A stretch of 24,979 nt of DNA from an uncultured bacterium (GCA_938003595.1 CALKYH010000054.1:1-24979), one strand, 5' to 3'; positions 14,732 through 22,888 are shown, numbered from the stretch's first letter. Notes: generated from the letters alone by a model not told the origin. Translations and numbers: made by a program.

Positions 14732-16012
14732 TCAGGGGTAATTCCGCTCGAACTCACGCTCGCCGCCGAAGACCTCGCCCTCGATCACCACGCCCACGCA
14801 GTGCGTGGTGTGCTCGAAGGGGTCCCCGTCGTACATGGCCACATCGCCGTCCTTGCCCACCGCCAGCGACCCCACGCGCCCCTCGATCCCAAGGATCTCC
14901 GCCGCGTCGATGGTCACCGCCTCCAGGGCCCGCTGGAAGCCCAGCCCGCCCGCGCCGGCCGCGGTCGCGGCCTCGAACAACACCACACGCACCTTCGGCA
15001 CATAGCCCTCGAAGCCCGTCTGAATCGCGAACCGCACGCCCGCGTCCGCCAGCGTGCTCGCCGTCTCGAACGACAGCGACTCCGCGTCGCCGACCGCGCG
15101 ATACATCGTCGGGTGCAGCAGCACGGGGATGTCCCGCTCCTTGAGCTCCTCGATGAACAGCGGGCTCTCCGCGCCCATGTCGAGCCACAGGTTCAGGTCG
15201 AATTCCTCCGCCAGCCGCAGCGCGTTGGCGATGTCCTGGCTCTTGTTCGCCGTCACGATGAACGGCGCCTGCCCATCGAGCGCCTGGACCAGCGCCTCCA
15301 TCTTCAGGTCCCGCGAGGGCGGGTCCTTCTTGTCCTTCTTCTCACCGCCCTCGGCCTCCTCGCCGCCGGCCTCCCACTTCTTCCACTTGGCGCGATAGGC
15401 CTGCGCCTTGATCAGCTCGCTCCGCAGCATCTCCATCATCTTGCCGCGCGAGCCCGGGCTCTTGCCGCCGCCCTTCTGCGCGATCGGGCTCAGCGTCGCC
15501 GCCAGGCCCAGCTCCCCCACCACCGTCGCCTCCTCCACCGTGCCGCCCCGCGTCTTGACGATCATCGTGCGCCCCGACAGCAGCTCGCCCGGCGCGTGCC
15601 CGGTGTGGATCGTCGTCACGCCGAAGCCCCGCACATAGCCGACAAGTCGATCGAGGGGGTTGTACGCGTCCATGGCGCGCAGCTGCGGCTGCAGCGGCGA
15701 GGACGAATCGATCTGGTCCTGGTCCGCCTCCTCGTTGTAGATGCCGGTCAGACCCAGCGTCGTGCGCACATCAATCAGCCCCGGCGTGGCCACCTCGCAG
15801 CGGCGGAGGTCGTAGCCCTCCGGGATCGGCGTGCTCGCCGCGGGCCCCACCGCCTCGATCTTGCCCTCGGCGTTGATGACGACGACGCCGTCCTCGATCG
15901 GATCGCCCGCCATCGTCCAGAGCGTGTTCGCCCGAACCGCGACCTGCGCCGAGGCGACCGCCCCGGCGAACAGCGCCGCGCCCGCGGCCGCAATGAGCAG
16001 AGAAGTCTTCAT
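14732..16012 (-). CDS. Amidohydrolase-fold protein lacking metal ligands
   Basis: This 426-residue exported protein (signal ending ASA-QV, about 22) has the imidazolonepropionase-like amidohydrolase fold. An N-terminal beta-sandwich is followed by the PGLID strand, a TIM-barrel core with a Lys/Glu-rich insertion (about 225-250), and the C-terminal GSLAVGKDGDVAMYDGDP return to the sandwich. The expected His-x-His after PGLID is replaced: residues 83-85 read RTT. Compared with the adjacent paralogue, the later ligand positions also differ: VTANKSQ replaces the His-rich strand 5, LWLDMG replaces LHHVSDG, and QTGFEG replaces HTDDW. It is therefore likely catalytically dead or uses different chemistry. 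ATG 16012 is 2 bp past the stop of the paralogue, so the two are made together, perhaps as a heteromer. Confidence 0.85.
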   Translation of the reverse strand: MKTSLLIAAAGAALFAGAVASAQVAVRANTLWTMAGDPIEDGVVVINAEGKIEAVGPAASTPIPEGYDLRRCEVATPGLIDVRTTLGLTGIYNEEADQDQIDSSSPLQPQLRAMDAYNPLDRLVGYVRGFGVTTIHTGHAPGELLSGRTMIVKTRGGTVEEATVVGELGLAATLSPIAQKGGGKSPGSRGKMMEMLRSELIKAQAYRAKWKKWEAGGEEAEGGEKKDKKDPPSRDLKMEALVQALDGQAPFIVTANKSQDIANALRLAEEFDLNLWLDMGAESPLFIEELKERDIPVLLHPTMYRAVGDAESLSFETASTLADAGVRFAIQTGFEGYVPKVRVVLFEAATAAGAGGLGFQRALEAVTIDAAEILGIEGRVGSLAVGKDGDVAMYDGDPFEHTTHCVGVVIEGEVFGGEREFERNYP

Positions 16013-16014
16013 GG

Positions 16015-17403
16015 TCAGTTCCCCTCCCCGAGCAGGTGGTCGTAGCAGCAGAAGTACGGCGCCGGGTCGTTGTTCGCCCCGATCCCGCCCACGGCGTACA
16101 GGTGATCCTTCGGGTCCGAGCGATCGAACGCCAGATGACCCTCGACGAAGGTCTTCTCGACCGCCGCGTACACGCTCAGCGGATCGCCCGAAAGAATGAC
16201 GAAGTCCGCGCTCTTGCCCGGCGTCAGCGACCCGATCTCGCTCTCGAGGTCCAGGATCTCCGCCCCCCGCAGCGTCACCGCCGCAAGCGCCCCGGCCCGC
16301 GTCATCCCGCCCCGGTTGGCCAGCGCCGCCATCCGCAGGAACTGCCGGCTGTCCGTGATCCAGTCATCCGTGTGCAGCGCCGTCTTCACGCCGGCGCCCT
16401 CCATGATCCCCGCGGCCTCCATCCGCAGCCCGACCGCCTCCAGCTTGCCGCCGGGCGCGTCGACCAGGATCGCCGACACCGGCACACCCGCCGCCGCGAT
16501 CTCGTCCGCCACCACCCAGCCGTCGCTGACATGGTGCAGCGTCACGCGGAAGCCGAACTCGTCCGCCAGCCGCAGCACGGTGATGATGTCGTCGTGCCGG
16601 TGCGTGTGATGGTGCACCATGCGCTCGCCCCGCATCGCCTCGCACAGGATCTCCAGGTCCAGGTCGCGCTCCGGCAGCTTGGCCTCGTCGACCGTGCCGT
16701 CGTCCTTCTTGGCCGCGTCCAGCTTCCGCTGATACTCCTGCGCCTTGATGAACCGCTCACGCACCAGGTACGCCGCCTTGCCGCGCGTCTCCGGGAAGCC
16801 GCTCGCCCCGCCGTCGCGCTGCGGGTTCGTGCCGTTGGCCATCTTGAGACCGCCCATCGGGCGGCCGTCCTCCGTCCAGATGGTGATGTCGTCGATCGTA
16901 CGGACCCCGTCCATCTCCTTGGACTTGTCGTGGCGCAGCTTCAGATACACCGTCTGCCCGCTGGACAGGTGCCCCGAGCCGGGCATGAGATTCAGCGTCG
17001 TCAGCCCCCCGGCCAGCGCCCGCTTGAACCCGCTCGACCGCACATTGATCGAGTCCCGCACGCGCACGCCCGGCTGGATCGGCCCCGAGCCGTCCGCCCC
17101 GCCCGCGCCGCCGATGTGCGAGTGCGTGTCCACCAGCCCGGGCATGATGAACTTGCCCGCGCAGTCGATCACTTCGAAGTCCCCGGTCGGATCGCCCTCG
17201 CCGACGGCGACGATCCTGCCGCCTTCAACGACCAGGTAACCGTCCGCGATCTCGGGACCATCCACCGGGATCACATGGGCGTTCACGAACGCCATGGCGC
17301 GGTCCTGCCCCCACGCCGCGCCCCCGGTCGCCCCGGCCAGCGCCCACGCCGCCGCTCCCATCAACGCCATCCGCCGGGACCCAAGACGATTCCAGTCACT
17401 CAT
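16015..17403 (-). CDS. Exported amidohydrolase with intact metal site
   Basis: This 462-residue metal-dependent amidohydrolase of the imidazolonepropionase-like group starts with a probable Tat signal (GSRRMALMG, residues 8-16, then an Ala-rich segment to about 32). Metal ligands are evident: His94 and His96 (PGLVDTHSH), a His-rich strand (MVHHHTHRHDD), LHHVSDG, and the barrel-end aspartate in LHTDDW. The C-terminal GSLTPGKSADFVILSGDP closes the beta-sandwich. Substrate is unknown; relatives hydrolyse cyclic amides, dipeptides and similar compounds. ATG 17403 follows AAAGGA by 8 bases. It is first of three closely packed minus-strand genes, ahead of its ligand-less paralogue and an M20 hydrolase. 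A Tat signal fits export of a protein folded around its metals. Confidence 0.9.
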   Translation of the reverse strand: MSDWNRLGSRRMALMGAAAWALAGATGGAAWGQDRAMAFVNAHVIPVDGPEIADGYLVVEGGRIVAVGEGDPTGDFEVIDCAGKFIMPGLVDTHSHIGGAGGADGSGPIQPGVRVRDSINVRSSGFKRALAGGLTTLNLMPGSGHLSSGQTVYLKLRHDKSKEMDGVRTIDDITIWTEDGRPMGGLKMANGTNPQRDGGASGFPETRGKAAYLVRERFIKAQEYQRKLDAAKKDDGTVDEAKLPERDLDLEILCEAMRGERMVHHHTHRHDDIITVLRLADEFGFRVTLHHVSDGWVVADEIAAAGVPVSAILVDAPGGKLEAVGLRMEAAGIMEGAGVKTALHTDDWITDSRQFLRMAALANRGGMTRAGALAAVTLRGAEILDLESEIGSLTPGKSADFVILSGDPLSVYAAVEKTFVEGHLAFDRSDPKDHLYAVGGIGANNDPAPYFCCYDHLLGEGN

Positions 17404-17564
17404 CGCGTCGATCCTTTCGATTCGCCCGGGCCAGCCAGTCTAGATCATTTCCCATCCCACGCTGGCGATCTGTTCCACCCCGATTCGGGGCTTCCGGGGC
17501 CTCCGAAGCTCGATATGGTTCCGGGATAGCCCACCGACCACCCGCGCCGCAGAAGGACCCCGCC
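17404..17564. other. Divergent intergenic region
   Basis: These 161 bp separate the amidohydrolase operon (minus) from the haem protein gene (plus) and must hold promoters for both. The only clear structure is a perfect palindrome, CCCCGATTCGGGG (17478-17490), a possible operator. I could not identify convincing -35/-10 pairs in either direction. Confidence 0.35.
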
Positions 17565-18602
17565 ATGCTCGCCCGCCACGCCGCGCCGTTCGTGCTCCTC
17601 GCGCTCACCGCCCTGCTGACGCCGACCCGCGCTCAGGACGCCCCCGCCTCGTCCCCAGCGCCCGGCACGCTCGCCTACGACAAGGGCGTCTGGATCGCGC
17701 TGCTCCGCAACCACACCGCCATCCGTCGCGAGGTCCGCCACCTGGAGAACGGCGTCGAGGCCGTCACCGAGTCCGACGACCCCGCCATCGCCGAACTCAT
17801 CCGCGACCACGCGCTGGCCATGAAGCACAGGATGACGGTCGGCGCCCGCGTCCGCGTGTGGGACCCGGTCTTCCTCGAACTCTTCGAGCACGCCGACAAG
17901 GTGCAGCTCCGCGTGACCACCACCGATAAGGGCGTGAGCATCGTCGAGACCTCCGACGACCCGCACACCGTCATGCTCCTGCGCTCCCACGCCGCGGGCC
18001 TGAGCGACTTCGTCCGCGAGGGCACGAAGGCCTCCGGCAAGGCCACGCCCTACTGGACCGAACGCACCCACTGGACCCCGATCGACGAAGCGGCCCTGTC
18101 CGAGTCGCAGCGCGCCCAGCGTGACGCCGCCATCGCGGCGCGCGACGCGATGTTCGCGGCGCTGTTCGCACGCCTCGAGTCCGAACTCGCCGCCTCCGGC
18201 CCCGCCGGCGCCATCGCGGTCTGCAAGGAGCAGGCGCCGCTCATCGCCGCCCAGGTTGCGGAGGAGCACGCCGTCCAGATCGGCCGCACAAGCGACCGGC
18301 TCCGCAACCCCGCGAACCGCGCCCCGGAGTGGGCCGAGGCCCTCCTCGCCGACCGTCCCGCCGAGCCCCGGTACTCCGCGGGCGCCGACGGCTCTCTCGG
18401 CGTCGCCCTGCCCATCCGGCTCGGCGCCAACTGCCTCGCGTGCCACGGCGAACCTGCCGATCTCGCGCCCGAGACGCGCGCCGCCCTCGCCAATGCCTAC
18501 CCGGCCGACCAGGCCACCGGCTTCAAAGCCGGCGACCTGCGCGGCTGGTTCTGGGTGCAGGCTCCGCCGGCCGGCGAGACCGCGCCGAAGCACGCTCCCT
18601 GA
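17565..18602 (+). CDS. Exported c-haem (DUF3365/Tll0287-like) protein with duplicated His domain
   Basis: This 345-residue periplasmic protein has a signal ending TRAQ-DA (about 24). Residues ~44-160 are two tandem ~60-residue copies of one unit: LLRNHTAIRREV, then GVEAVTESDDP, then LIRDHA; repeated as LFEHADKVQLRV, then GVSIVETSDDP, then LLRSHA. His50/His109 and His82/His142 are equivalent positions. Residues ~190-335 match DUF3365 (Tll0287-like), with AIAVCKEQAP, RTSDRLRNPANRAP and a c-type haem site CLACHG (Cys290, Cys293, His294), then YPADQATGFKAGDLRGWFWV. The family is thought to sense or carry redox signals; here it is a stand-alone periplasmic protein with no kinase attached. ATG 17565 follows AAGGA by 7 bases. 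It is divergent from the amidohydrolase operon. Confidence 0.85.
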   Translation: MLARHAAPFVLLALTALLTPTRAQDAPASSPAPGTLAYDKGVWIALLRNHTAIRREVRHLENGVEAVTESDDPAIAELIRDHALAMKHRMTVGARVRVWDPVFLELFEHADKVQLRVTTTDKGVSIVETSDDPHTVMLLRSHAAGLSDFVREGTKASGKATPYWTERTHWTPIDEAALSESQRAQRDAAIAARDAMFAALFARLESELAASGPAGAIAVCKEQAPLIAAQVAEEHAVQIGRTSDRLRNPANRAPEWAEALLADRPAEPRYSAGADGSLGVALPIRLGANCLACHGEPADLAPETRAALANAYPADQATGFKAGDLRGWFWVQAPPAGETAPKHAP

Positions 18603-18627
18603 ACCGACCCGGATCGCCTCAGAATGC

Positions 18628-18656
18628 TTGCGGCCCCTACTGGCGTGGACTAAACT
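18628..18656 (+). promoter_or_regulatory. Probable promoter of the FHA-GspE gene
   Basis: TTGCGG (18628-18633) and TAAACT (18651-18656) are exactly 17 bp apart. TAAACT stands out in this GC-rich gap. A start near 18663 would give an 80-base leader that includes the hairpin at 18667-18697. Matches are 3 of 6 and 4 of 6, so this is a candidate only. Confidence 0.4.
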
Positions 18657-18666
18657 CGACCGGTTC

Positions 18667-18697
18667 GGCGATCGTCCGGGGATTCATCCCGATCGCC
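18667..18697 (+). other. Leader hairpin upstream of FHA-GspE
   Basis: GGCGATC (18667-18673) pairs with GATCGCC (18691-18697). Above a 5-base bulge, GGGAT (18679-18683) pairs with ATCCC (18686-18690), closing a 2-base gap. It has no U tract, so it is not a terminator for the haem protein gene. It begins just after the predicted transcription start and could be a 5' stability element or regulatory structure. The near-palindromic CGATCG core could also bind a protein as DNA. Confidence 0.4.
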
Positions 18698-18745
18698 GGT
18701 GGGCAGCGCGCTTCGAGGGGACCTTACTGACGGGGCAGTGACCGC

Positions 18746-20431
18746 ATGACGGCGATGCAGTTGGTAGTCCTGGACTCGGCCGGCGCCCTCAGCCGCAACA
18801 TCACGCTCGGCAGCAAGCCGATCGCGATCGGGCGCCACCCCGACAACGATGTCCACATCGAGGACGACATGGCCAGCCGGTTCCACTGCACCCTGGAGCC
18901 GGACTCTAAGGGCGCCTGGCGCCTGCGCGACCTGGGCTCCCGCAACGGCACCCGCCTGAACGACCAGCGCGTCACCGACTCGCCCCTCAACCCCGGCGAC
19001 CGCATCCGCGTCGGCAAGCATGTCTTCATCATCGAGGGCGTCAGCGCCGACCAGCGCACCCGGCGCGAGCGCGACGCCAATCAGGAAACCGGCGCCGTCG
19101 CCGCGCCCTCCCCGGCGCCCGTCCCGAAGAAGGCCCCACCACCCGGCGGACGCAGCCCCGCCTGGGCCGCGGAGCTCCAGCAGACCACCAACGCCCTCGC
19201 CGCGGGCGCCGACGGGCCCGAGGCCGTCTCCGTCATCGACGCGCGCGGCCGGCGCTCCGAAGCGCTCGGCGGATCCGGCGAAGGCGCCGTCGCCATGCGG
19301 CTGCTGCTCGTCACCGCCGCCAAGGCCCGCGCCACCGACATCCATGTCGAGCCCAAGGGCGAGACCACCCAGGTCCGCCTGCGCGTGGACGGCACCATGA
19401 TCGGCCTGGTCGACCTGCCCGTCGGCGTCGGAGAGCTGGTCATCGGCCTCATCAAAGCCGCCTGCCACATGAAGTCCGCCGGGCGCGAGGCGGTCCTCGA
19501 CGGCCACCTCTCCGCCCTCGTCGGCGCCCGCCGGCTCGACCTCCGCGCCAGCATCACCCCATCGGTCCACGGCCAGAAGCTCGTCCTGCGCATCCTCAAT
19601 TGCGCCGACGCCCCCGAGCGCCTCGCCGATCAGGGCATGCCTTCCTATATGTACGACCGCCTGAAGAAGGCCGTCGAGAAGGAATCCGGCCTCCTTCTGG
19701 TCTGCGGACCCACGGGCTCGGGCAAGACCACCACGCTCTACAACGCCCTGCGCGAGATCGACCGCGAGCGGCGCAATGTCATCACCATCGAAGACCCCGT
19801 CGAGCACCACCTCGACCACATCACCCAGATCCCCGTCAACACCGAGACCGGCGCCACCTTCGGCCAGCTGCTCCGTTCCGTCCTCCGCCAGGACCCCGAT
19901 GTCATCCTCGTCGGCGAGATCCGCGACGACGAGACCGCGCGCGTCGCCATGCAGGCGGCGATGACCGGCCACCTGGTTTTCTCGACCGTCCACGCCAAGG
20001 ACACCATCGGCGCCGTCTTCCGCCTGCTCGACCTGGGCGTCGAGCCCTACCTCGTCGCCAACTCCCTCGACCTGGTCGTCGCCCAGCGCCTGGTCCGCGT
20101 GCTCTGCGACCACTGCAAGCGCCCCGTCCGCGTGACGCCCGGTCAGGCCACACGCATGGGCCGCTTCCTCGAGAACAAGACCGAGATCTACTCCGCCACC
20201 GGCTGCGCCCGCTGCCTCCGCACCGGGTTCCGGGGCCGGCAGGCCATCTTCGAGATGCTGGAGTTCAACGACGACCTGCGCGACATCGTCCTGAAGGAGC
20301 CCACCATCCAGGCGATGCGCCGCGTCATCGAGAGCGGCCTGTTCACCACTCTCATGCAGACCGGCTGGCAGCTCGTCGCCCGCGGGATCACCACCCTCGA
20401 CGAGGTCGACCGCGTCGCCGGCGGCGGCTGA
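18746..20431 (+). CDS. FHA domain fused to GspE/PilB-type secretion ATPase
   Basis: This 561-residue cytoplasmic ATPase belongs to the type II secretion/type IV pilus assembly class. Residues 1-95 are an FHA phosphothreonine-binding domain (IGRHPDND, SRFH, LGSRNGTRLN). A Pro-rich linker follows (to about 145). The ATPase has a GspE-like N2 domain (ATDIHVEPKGETTQVRLRVDG), Walker A GPTGSGKT with Lys327, Asp box ITIEDPVEHH, Walker B DVILVGEIRDDET and His box TGHLVFSTVHAKD. The zinc knuckle Cys454/Cys457 and Cys487/Cys490 is characteristic of GspE/PilB assembly ATPases. The FHA domain replaces the usual N1 domain that docks on GspL, suggesting phosphorylation-dependent recruitment. No pilin or other secretion gene is adjacent. 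ATG 18746 is supported by GGGG 10 bases upstream; ATG 18755 is possible. Confidence 0.93.
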   Translation: MTAMQLVVLDSAGALSRNITLGSKPIAIGRHPDNDVHIEDDMASRFHCTLEPDSKGAWRLRDLGSRNGTRLNDQRVTDSPLNPGDRIRVGKHVFIIEGVSADQRTRRERDANQETGAVAAPSPAPVPKKAPPPGGRSPAWAAELQQTTNALAAGADGPEAVSVIDARGRRSEALGGSGEGAVAMRLLLVTAAKARATDIHVEPKGETTQVRLRVDGTMIGLVDLPVGVGELVIGLIKAACHMKSAGREAVLDGHLSALVGARRLDLRASITPSVHGQKLVLRILNCADAPERLADQGMPSYMYDRLKKAVEKESGLLLVCGPTGSGKTTTLYNALREIDRERRNVITIEDPVEHHLDHITQIPVNTETGATFGQLLRSVLRQDPDVILVGEIRDDETARVAMQAAMTGHLVFSTVHAKDTIGAVFRLLDLGVEPYLVANSLDLVVAQRLVRVLCDHCKRPVRVTPGQATRMGRFLENKTEIYSATGCARCLRTGFRGRQAIFEMLEFNDDLRDIVLKEPTIQAMRRVIESGLFTTLMQTGWQLVARGITTLDEVDRVAGGG

Positions 20432-20666
20432 CCGCCCTTGCCCAGACCCCCAAGCGGCCCGAAATTCCCGCCCACAGGCCGGAATCGGGCTTGCGTTGCG
20501 GGCGTTCATGGGGTCTGATCATCTGGGTACGCATCCCATGAGGGGAGAGAGGCCCCCGCCGCACCAACCCGCGGCCGGGGTCCGGGGCTCCCTTTCCAGC
20601 CAGCCCGCGAGGCCGCCCAAGCCCCGCCGAACACCACGCCCCGTCCGCCGGGGCTCCGGAGAGACC
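20432..20666 (+). promoter_or_regulatory. Intergenic region before the metalloprotease gene
   Basis: This 235-bp gap holds no gene. CCCGAAATTCC (20458-20468) and GGAATCGGG (20481-20489) form an imperfect stem with a 2-base bulge, but no T tract follows, so termination is doubtful. TTGCGT (20491-20496) and TCTGAT (20514-20519) are 17 bp apart and are the best promoter candidate, implying a leader of about 140 bases. The rest is C/G-rich without visible structure. GGAG (20658-20661) serves the next start. Confidence 0.3.
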
Positions 20667-22826
20667 ATGACCGCATCACTGCCCGTCCGCGCCTACCTGA
20701 TCCCCGCGGCCATCGTGCTTGCCGCCGGCGCGATCGCCCCGGCCAAGTCCATCCGCCCGATGCCCACCTTCCTGCCCGACACCGGGCACAGCGCGCTCGA
20801 CAGCGCTCTCGCGACGCTCACCCCCGAGCAGGCCCGGCGCGCGACCCGGTTCCTGACGGTCACCCCGATGTGCTTCCCCTCCGACCTCACCCCCGCCGAG
20901 TGGGAGGTCCTGGTCAAGGAGTGGGGCCTGCTGCCCCCCGGCGCCCCCGTCCCCGTCGATCCCGCCGAGCGCTTCTTCACCGACTCGCTCGTCTGGAACG
21001 GCGACGGCGGCCAGAGCATCGACGAGCAGGCGACCAGCGCCCGCCTGACCTTCTCCTTCCCCGCCGACGGCGTTATCTGGGGCCTGGCCGCTGTGTCCGA
21101 CACCGGACCCAACAACCTCAACGCGCGCCTCGTCGCCGCCTACGGCAACATCGACCGCGGACGCGAACTCATCCGTCAGGCCCTCGCGTCGTGGCGTCGC
21201 TACGGCGGGCTGACCTATCAGGAGGTCGCCGACAACAACTCCCCCATGGACCAGTCCGTCGCCCGCGACCCCGCGCGCGGCGATGTCCGCATCGGCGGCC
21301 TGGGCTTCGGGACCAGCTCGTTCCTCGCCTACAACGCGTTCCCGTCTCCCGCCGGCGGCGCCGGCGTCGGCGGAAGCGACATGTGCTTCAACACCGACTT
21401 CTTCCTCCCCGCCAACTTCAACGACCCCCAGTTCAACTTCCGCTACTTCCGCAACACCACCGCCCACGAGCACGGCCACGGCCTGGGCAACTTCCATGTC
21501 GTCCCCTGCAACGGCAGCAAGCTCATGGAGCCCTCCATCCAGCTCGGCTCCGACGCCGTGGCCATCGACGAGCGGCGCGGCGCCGGGCGCTCCTACGGCG
21601 ACCGGTTCTCCGGCAATTACTCCGCCGCCAACGCCCACGACTTCGGCGACCTCACTTCCCCCGTGGTCCGCTCGGTCATCGAGAACAACCTGTCCACCAA
21701 CGGCGCCAACGCCCTCAACGGCTCCAACAGCGACTATTTCCGCTTCACGCTCTCCTCGCCGCAGGCCGTCGTCATCAGCGCGGCGCCGACCGGCGGGACC
21801 TACCAGAACGGCGAGCAGTTCTTCTCCTGCTTCGGCTTCGAGAGCAGCGTCAACGCGACCAGCGCCGGCAACCTGAACATCGAGCTGCGCGACGCCGCGG
21901 GCGTGGGCGTGATCCAGTCCGCCAGCTCCGGCGGCGTGGGCGCGACCGAGACGCTCAACGCCGGCACGCTCGCCGCCGGGACCTACACCGTGCGCATCTT
22001 CGACGCCGGGCCCAACGCCTCCGCCAACCAGATCGTCCAGCTCTACAACATGACCCTGCGCGTGGGCGCCTCCAAGGCCCCGCCGGAGGCCATCGCCGGC
22101 GTGAACAAGCGCGTCGCCGCCAACACGAACTGCTACTTCATGGGCGACATCAACTCCGCCCCCACCGACGCGGGCGCCACGCTCAACGCCTCGTCGTTCG
22201 ACTGGGACCTGGACGGCGACGGCTCCTTCGAGACCCTCGGCCAGCCCCAGCCCATCCGCCAGTATGTCTCCAACGGCGTGTACGACATCGCCATGCGCGT
22301 GACCGACAACTTCGGCTCGGCTTCGACCGACCACATCACCGTCACCGTCTTCGGCGCCGTCACCGACCTGGCCAGCGTCGCTCCCAACGCCGGCGCTCAG
22401 GGCCAGAGCGTGCCCGTCACGCTCACCGGCGTGAACCTCCGCAACCTCACCGCGGCCCATGTCAGCGTCTCGGGCTCGGGCGTTTCTGTGTCGGGGCTGG
22501 CGTCCTCGAACCCCGACGGCACCGTCGTCACCGGCCTGCAGTTCTTCGTCGCTCCCGGCGCCGCGTTGGGCGCCCGCGATGTCACCGTCTCCAACAGCGA
22601 CGGCTCCGACACCCTCGTCGGCGCCTTCACCGTGCAGATGAGCACGGTGGGCTGCACGGGCGATGTCAACGGCGACGGCGAGGTGGACTTCGCCGACCTG
22701 AACATCGTGCTGGGCCAGTTCAACCAGACCGGCACGGGCCTGCAGGGCGACATCGACGGCGACGGCGATGTGGACTTCGCCGACCTCAACGCGCTGCTGA
22801 GCGTCTACAACACCTCCTGCGCCTGA
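20667..22826 (+). CDS. Secreted matrixin-like metalloprotease with PPC, PKD, IPT and dockerin domains
   Basis: This 719-residue exported protein has a signal ending near IAPAKS. The protease domain carries the extended zinc motif HEHGHGLGNFH (His267, Glu268, His271, His277; HExxHxxGxxH) and a Met-turn (KLMEPS, Met287), as in metzincins of the M10 type. Downstream are a pre-peptidase C-terminal domain (about 335-460; SDYFRFTL...GTYTVRIFD), a PKD domain (about 471-564; FDWDLDGDGSFET), an IPT/TIG-like domain (about 565-658) and a terminal dockerin-like pair (GDVNGDGEVDFADLN and GDIDGDGDVDFADLN) that should bind calcium. It probably acts outside the cell, tethered or assembled through the C-terminus. 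Start ATG 20667 follows GGAG by 5 bases; the upstream open extension lacks a signal. It ends at a strong terminator. Confidence 0.9.
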   Translation: MTASLPVRAYLIPAAIVLAAGAIAPAKSIRPMPTFLPDTGHSALDSALATLTPEQARRATRFLTVTPMCFPSDLTPAEWEVLVKEWGLLPPGAPVPVDPAERFFTDSLVWNGDGGQSIDEQATSARLTFSFPADGVIWGLAAVSDTGPNNLNARLVAAYGNIDRGRELIRQALASWRRYGGLTYQEVADNNSPMDQSVARDPARGDVRIGGLGFGTSSFLAYNAFPSPAGGAGVGGSDMCFNTDFFLPANFNDPQFNFRYFRNTTAHEHGHGLGNFHVVPCNGSKLMEPSIQLGSDAVAIDERRGAGRSYGDRFSGNYSAANAHDFGDLTSPVVRSVIENNLSTNGANALNGSNSDYFRFTLSSPQAVVISAAPTGGTYQNGEQFFSCFGFESSVNATSAGNLNIELRDAAGVGVIQSASSGGVGATETLNAGTLAAGTYTVRIFDAGPNASANQIVQLYNMTLRVGASKAPPEAIAGVNKRVAANTNCYFMGDINSAPTDAGATLNASSFDWDLDGDGSFETLGQPQPIRQYVSNGVYDIAMRVTDNFGSASTDHITVTVFGAVTDLASVAPNAGAQGQSVPVTLTGVNLRNLTAAHVSVSGSGVSVSGLASSNPDGTVVTGLQFFVAPGAALGARDVTVSNSDGSDTLVGAFTVQMSTVGCTGDVNGDGEVDFADLNIVLGQFNQTGTGLQGDIDGDGDVDFADLNALLSVYNTSCA

Positions 22827-22855
22827 TCGAGCCCGCGGACATCCCCGATCACACC

Positions 22856-22887
22856 GCGCCCCCGGCCCTGCGCCGGGGGCGCTTTCG
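22856..22887 (+). terminator. Rho-independent terminator of the metalloprotease gene
   Basis: A perfect 11-bp GC stem (GCGCCCCCGGC, 22856-22866, with GCCGGGGGCGC, 22872-22882) and 5-base loop are followed by TTTCGTT. It lies 30 bp after the stop and just before the convergent PH-domain gene. On the minus strand no T tract follows. Confidence 0.85.
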
Positions 22888-22888
22888 T

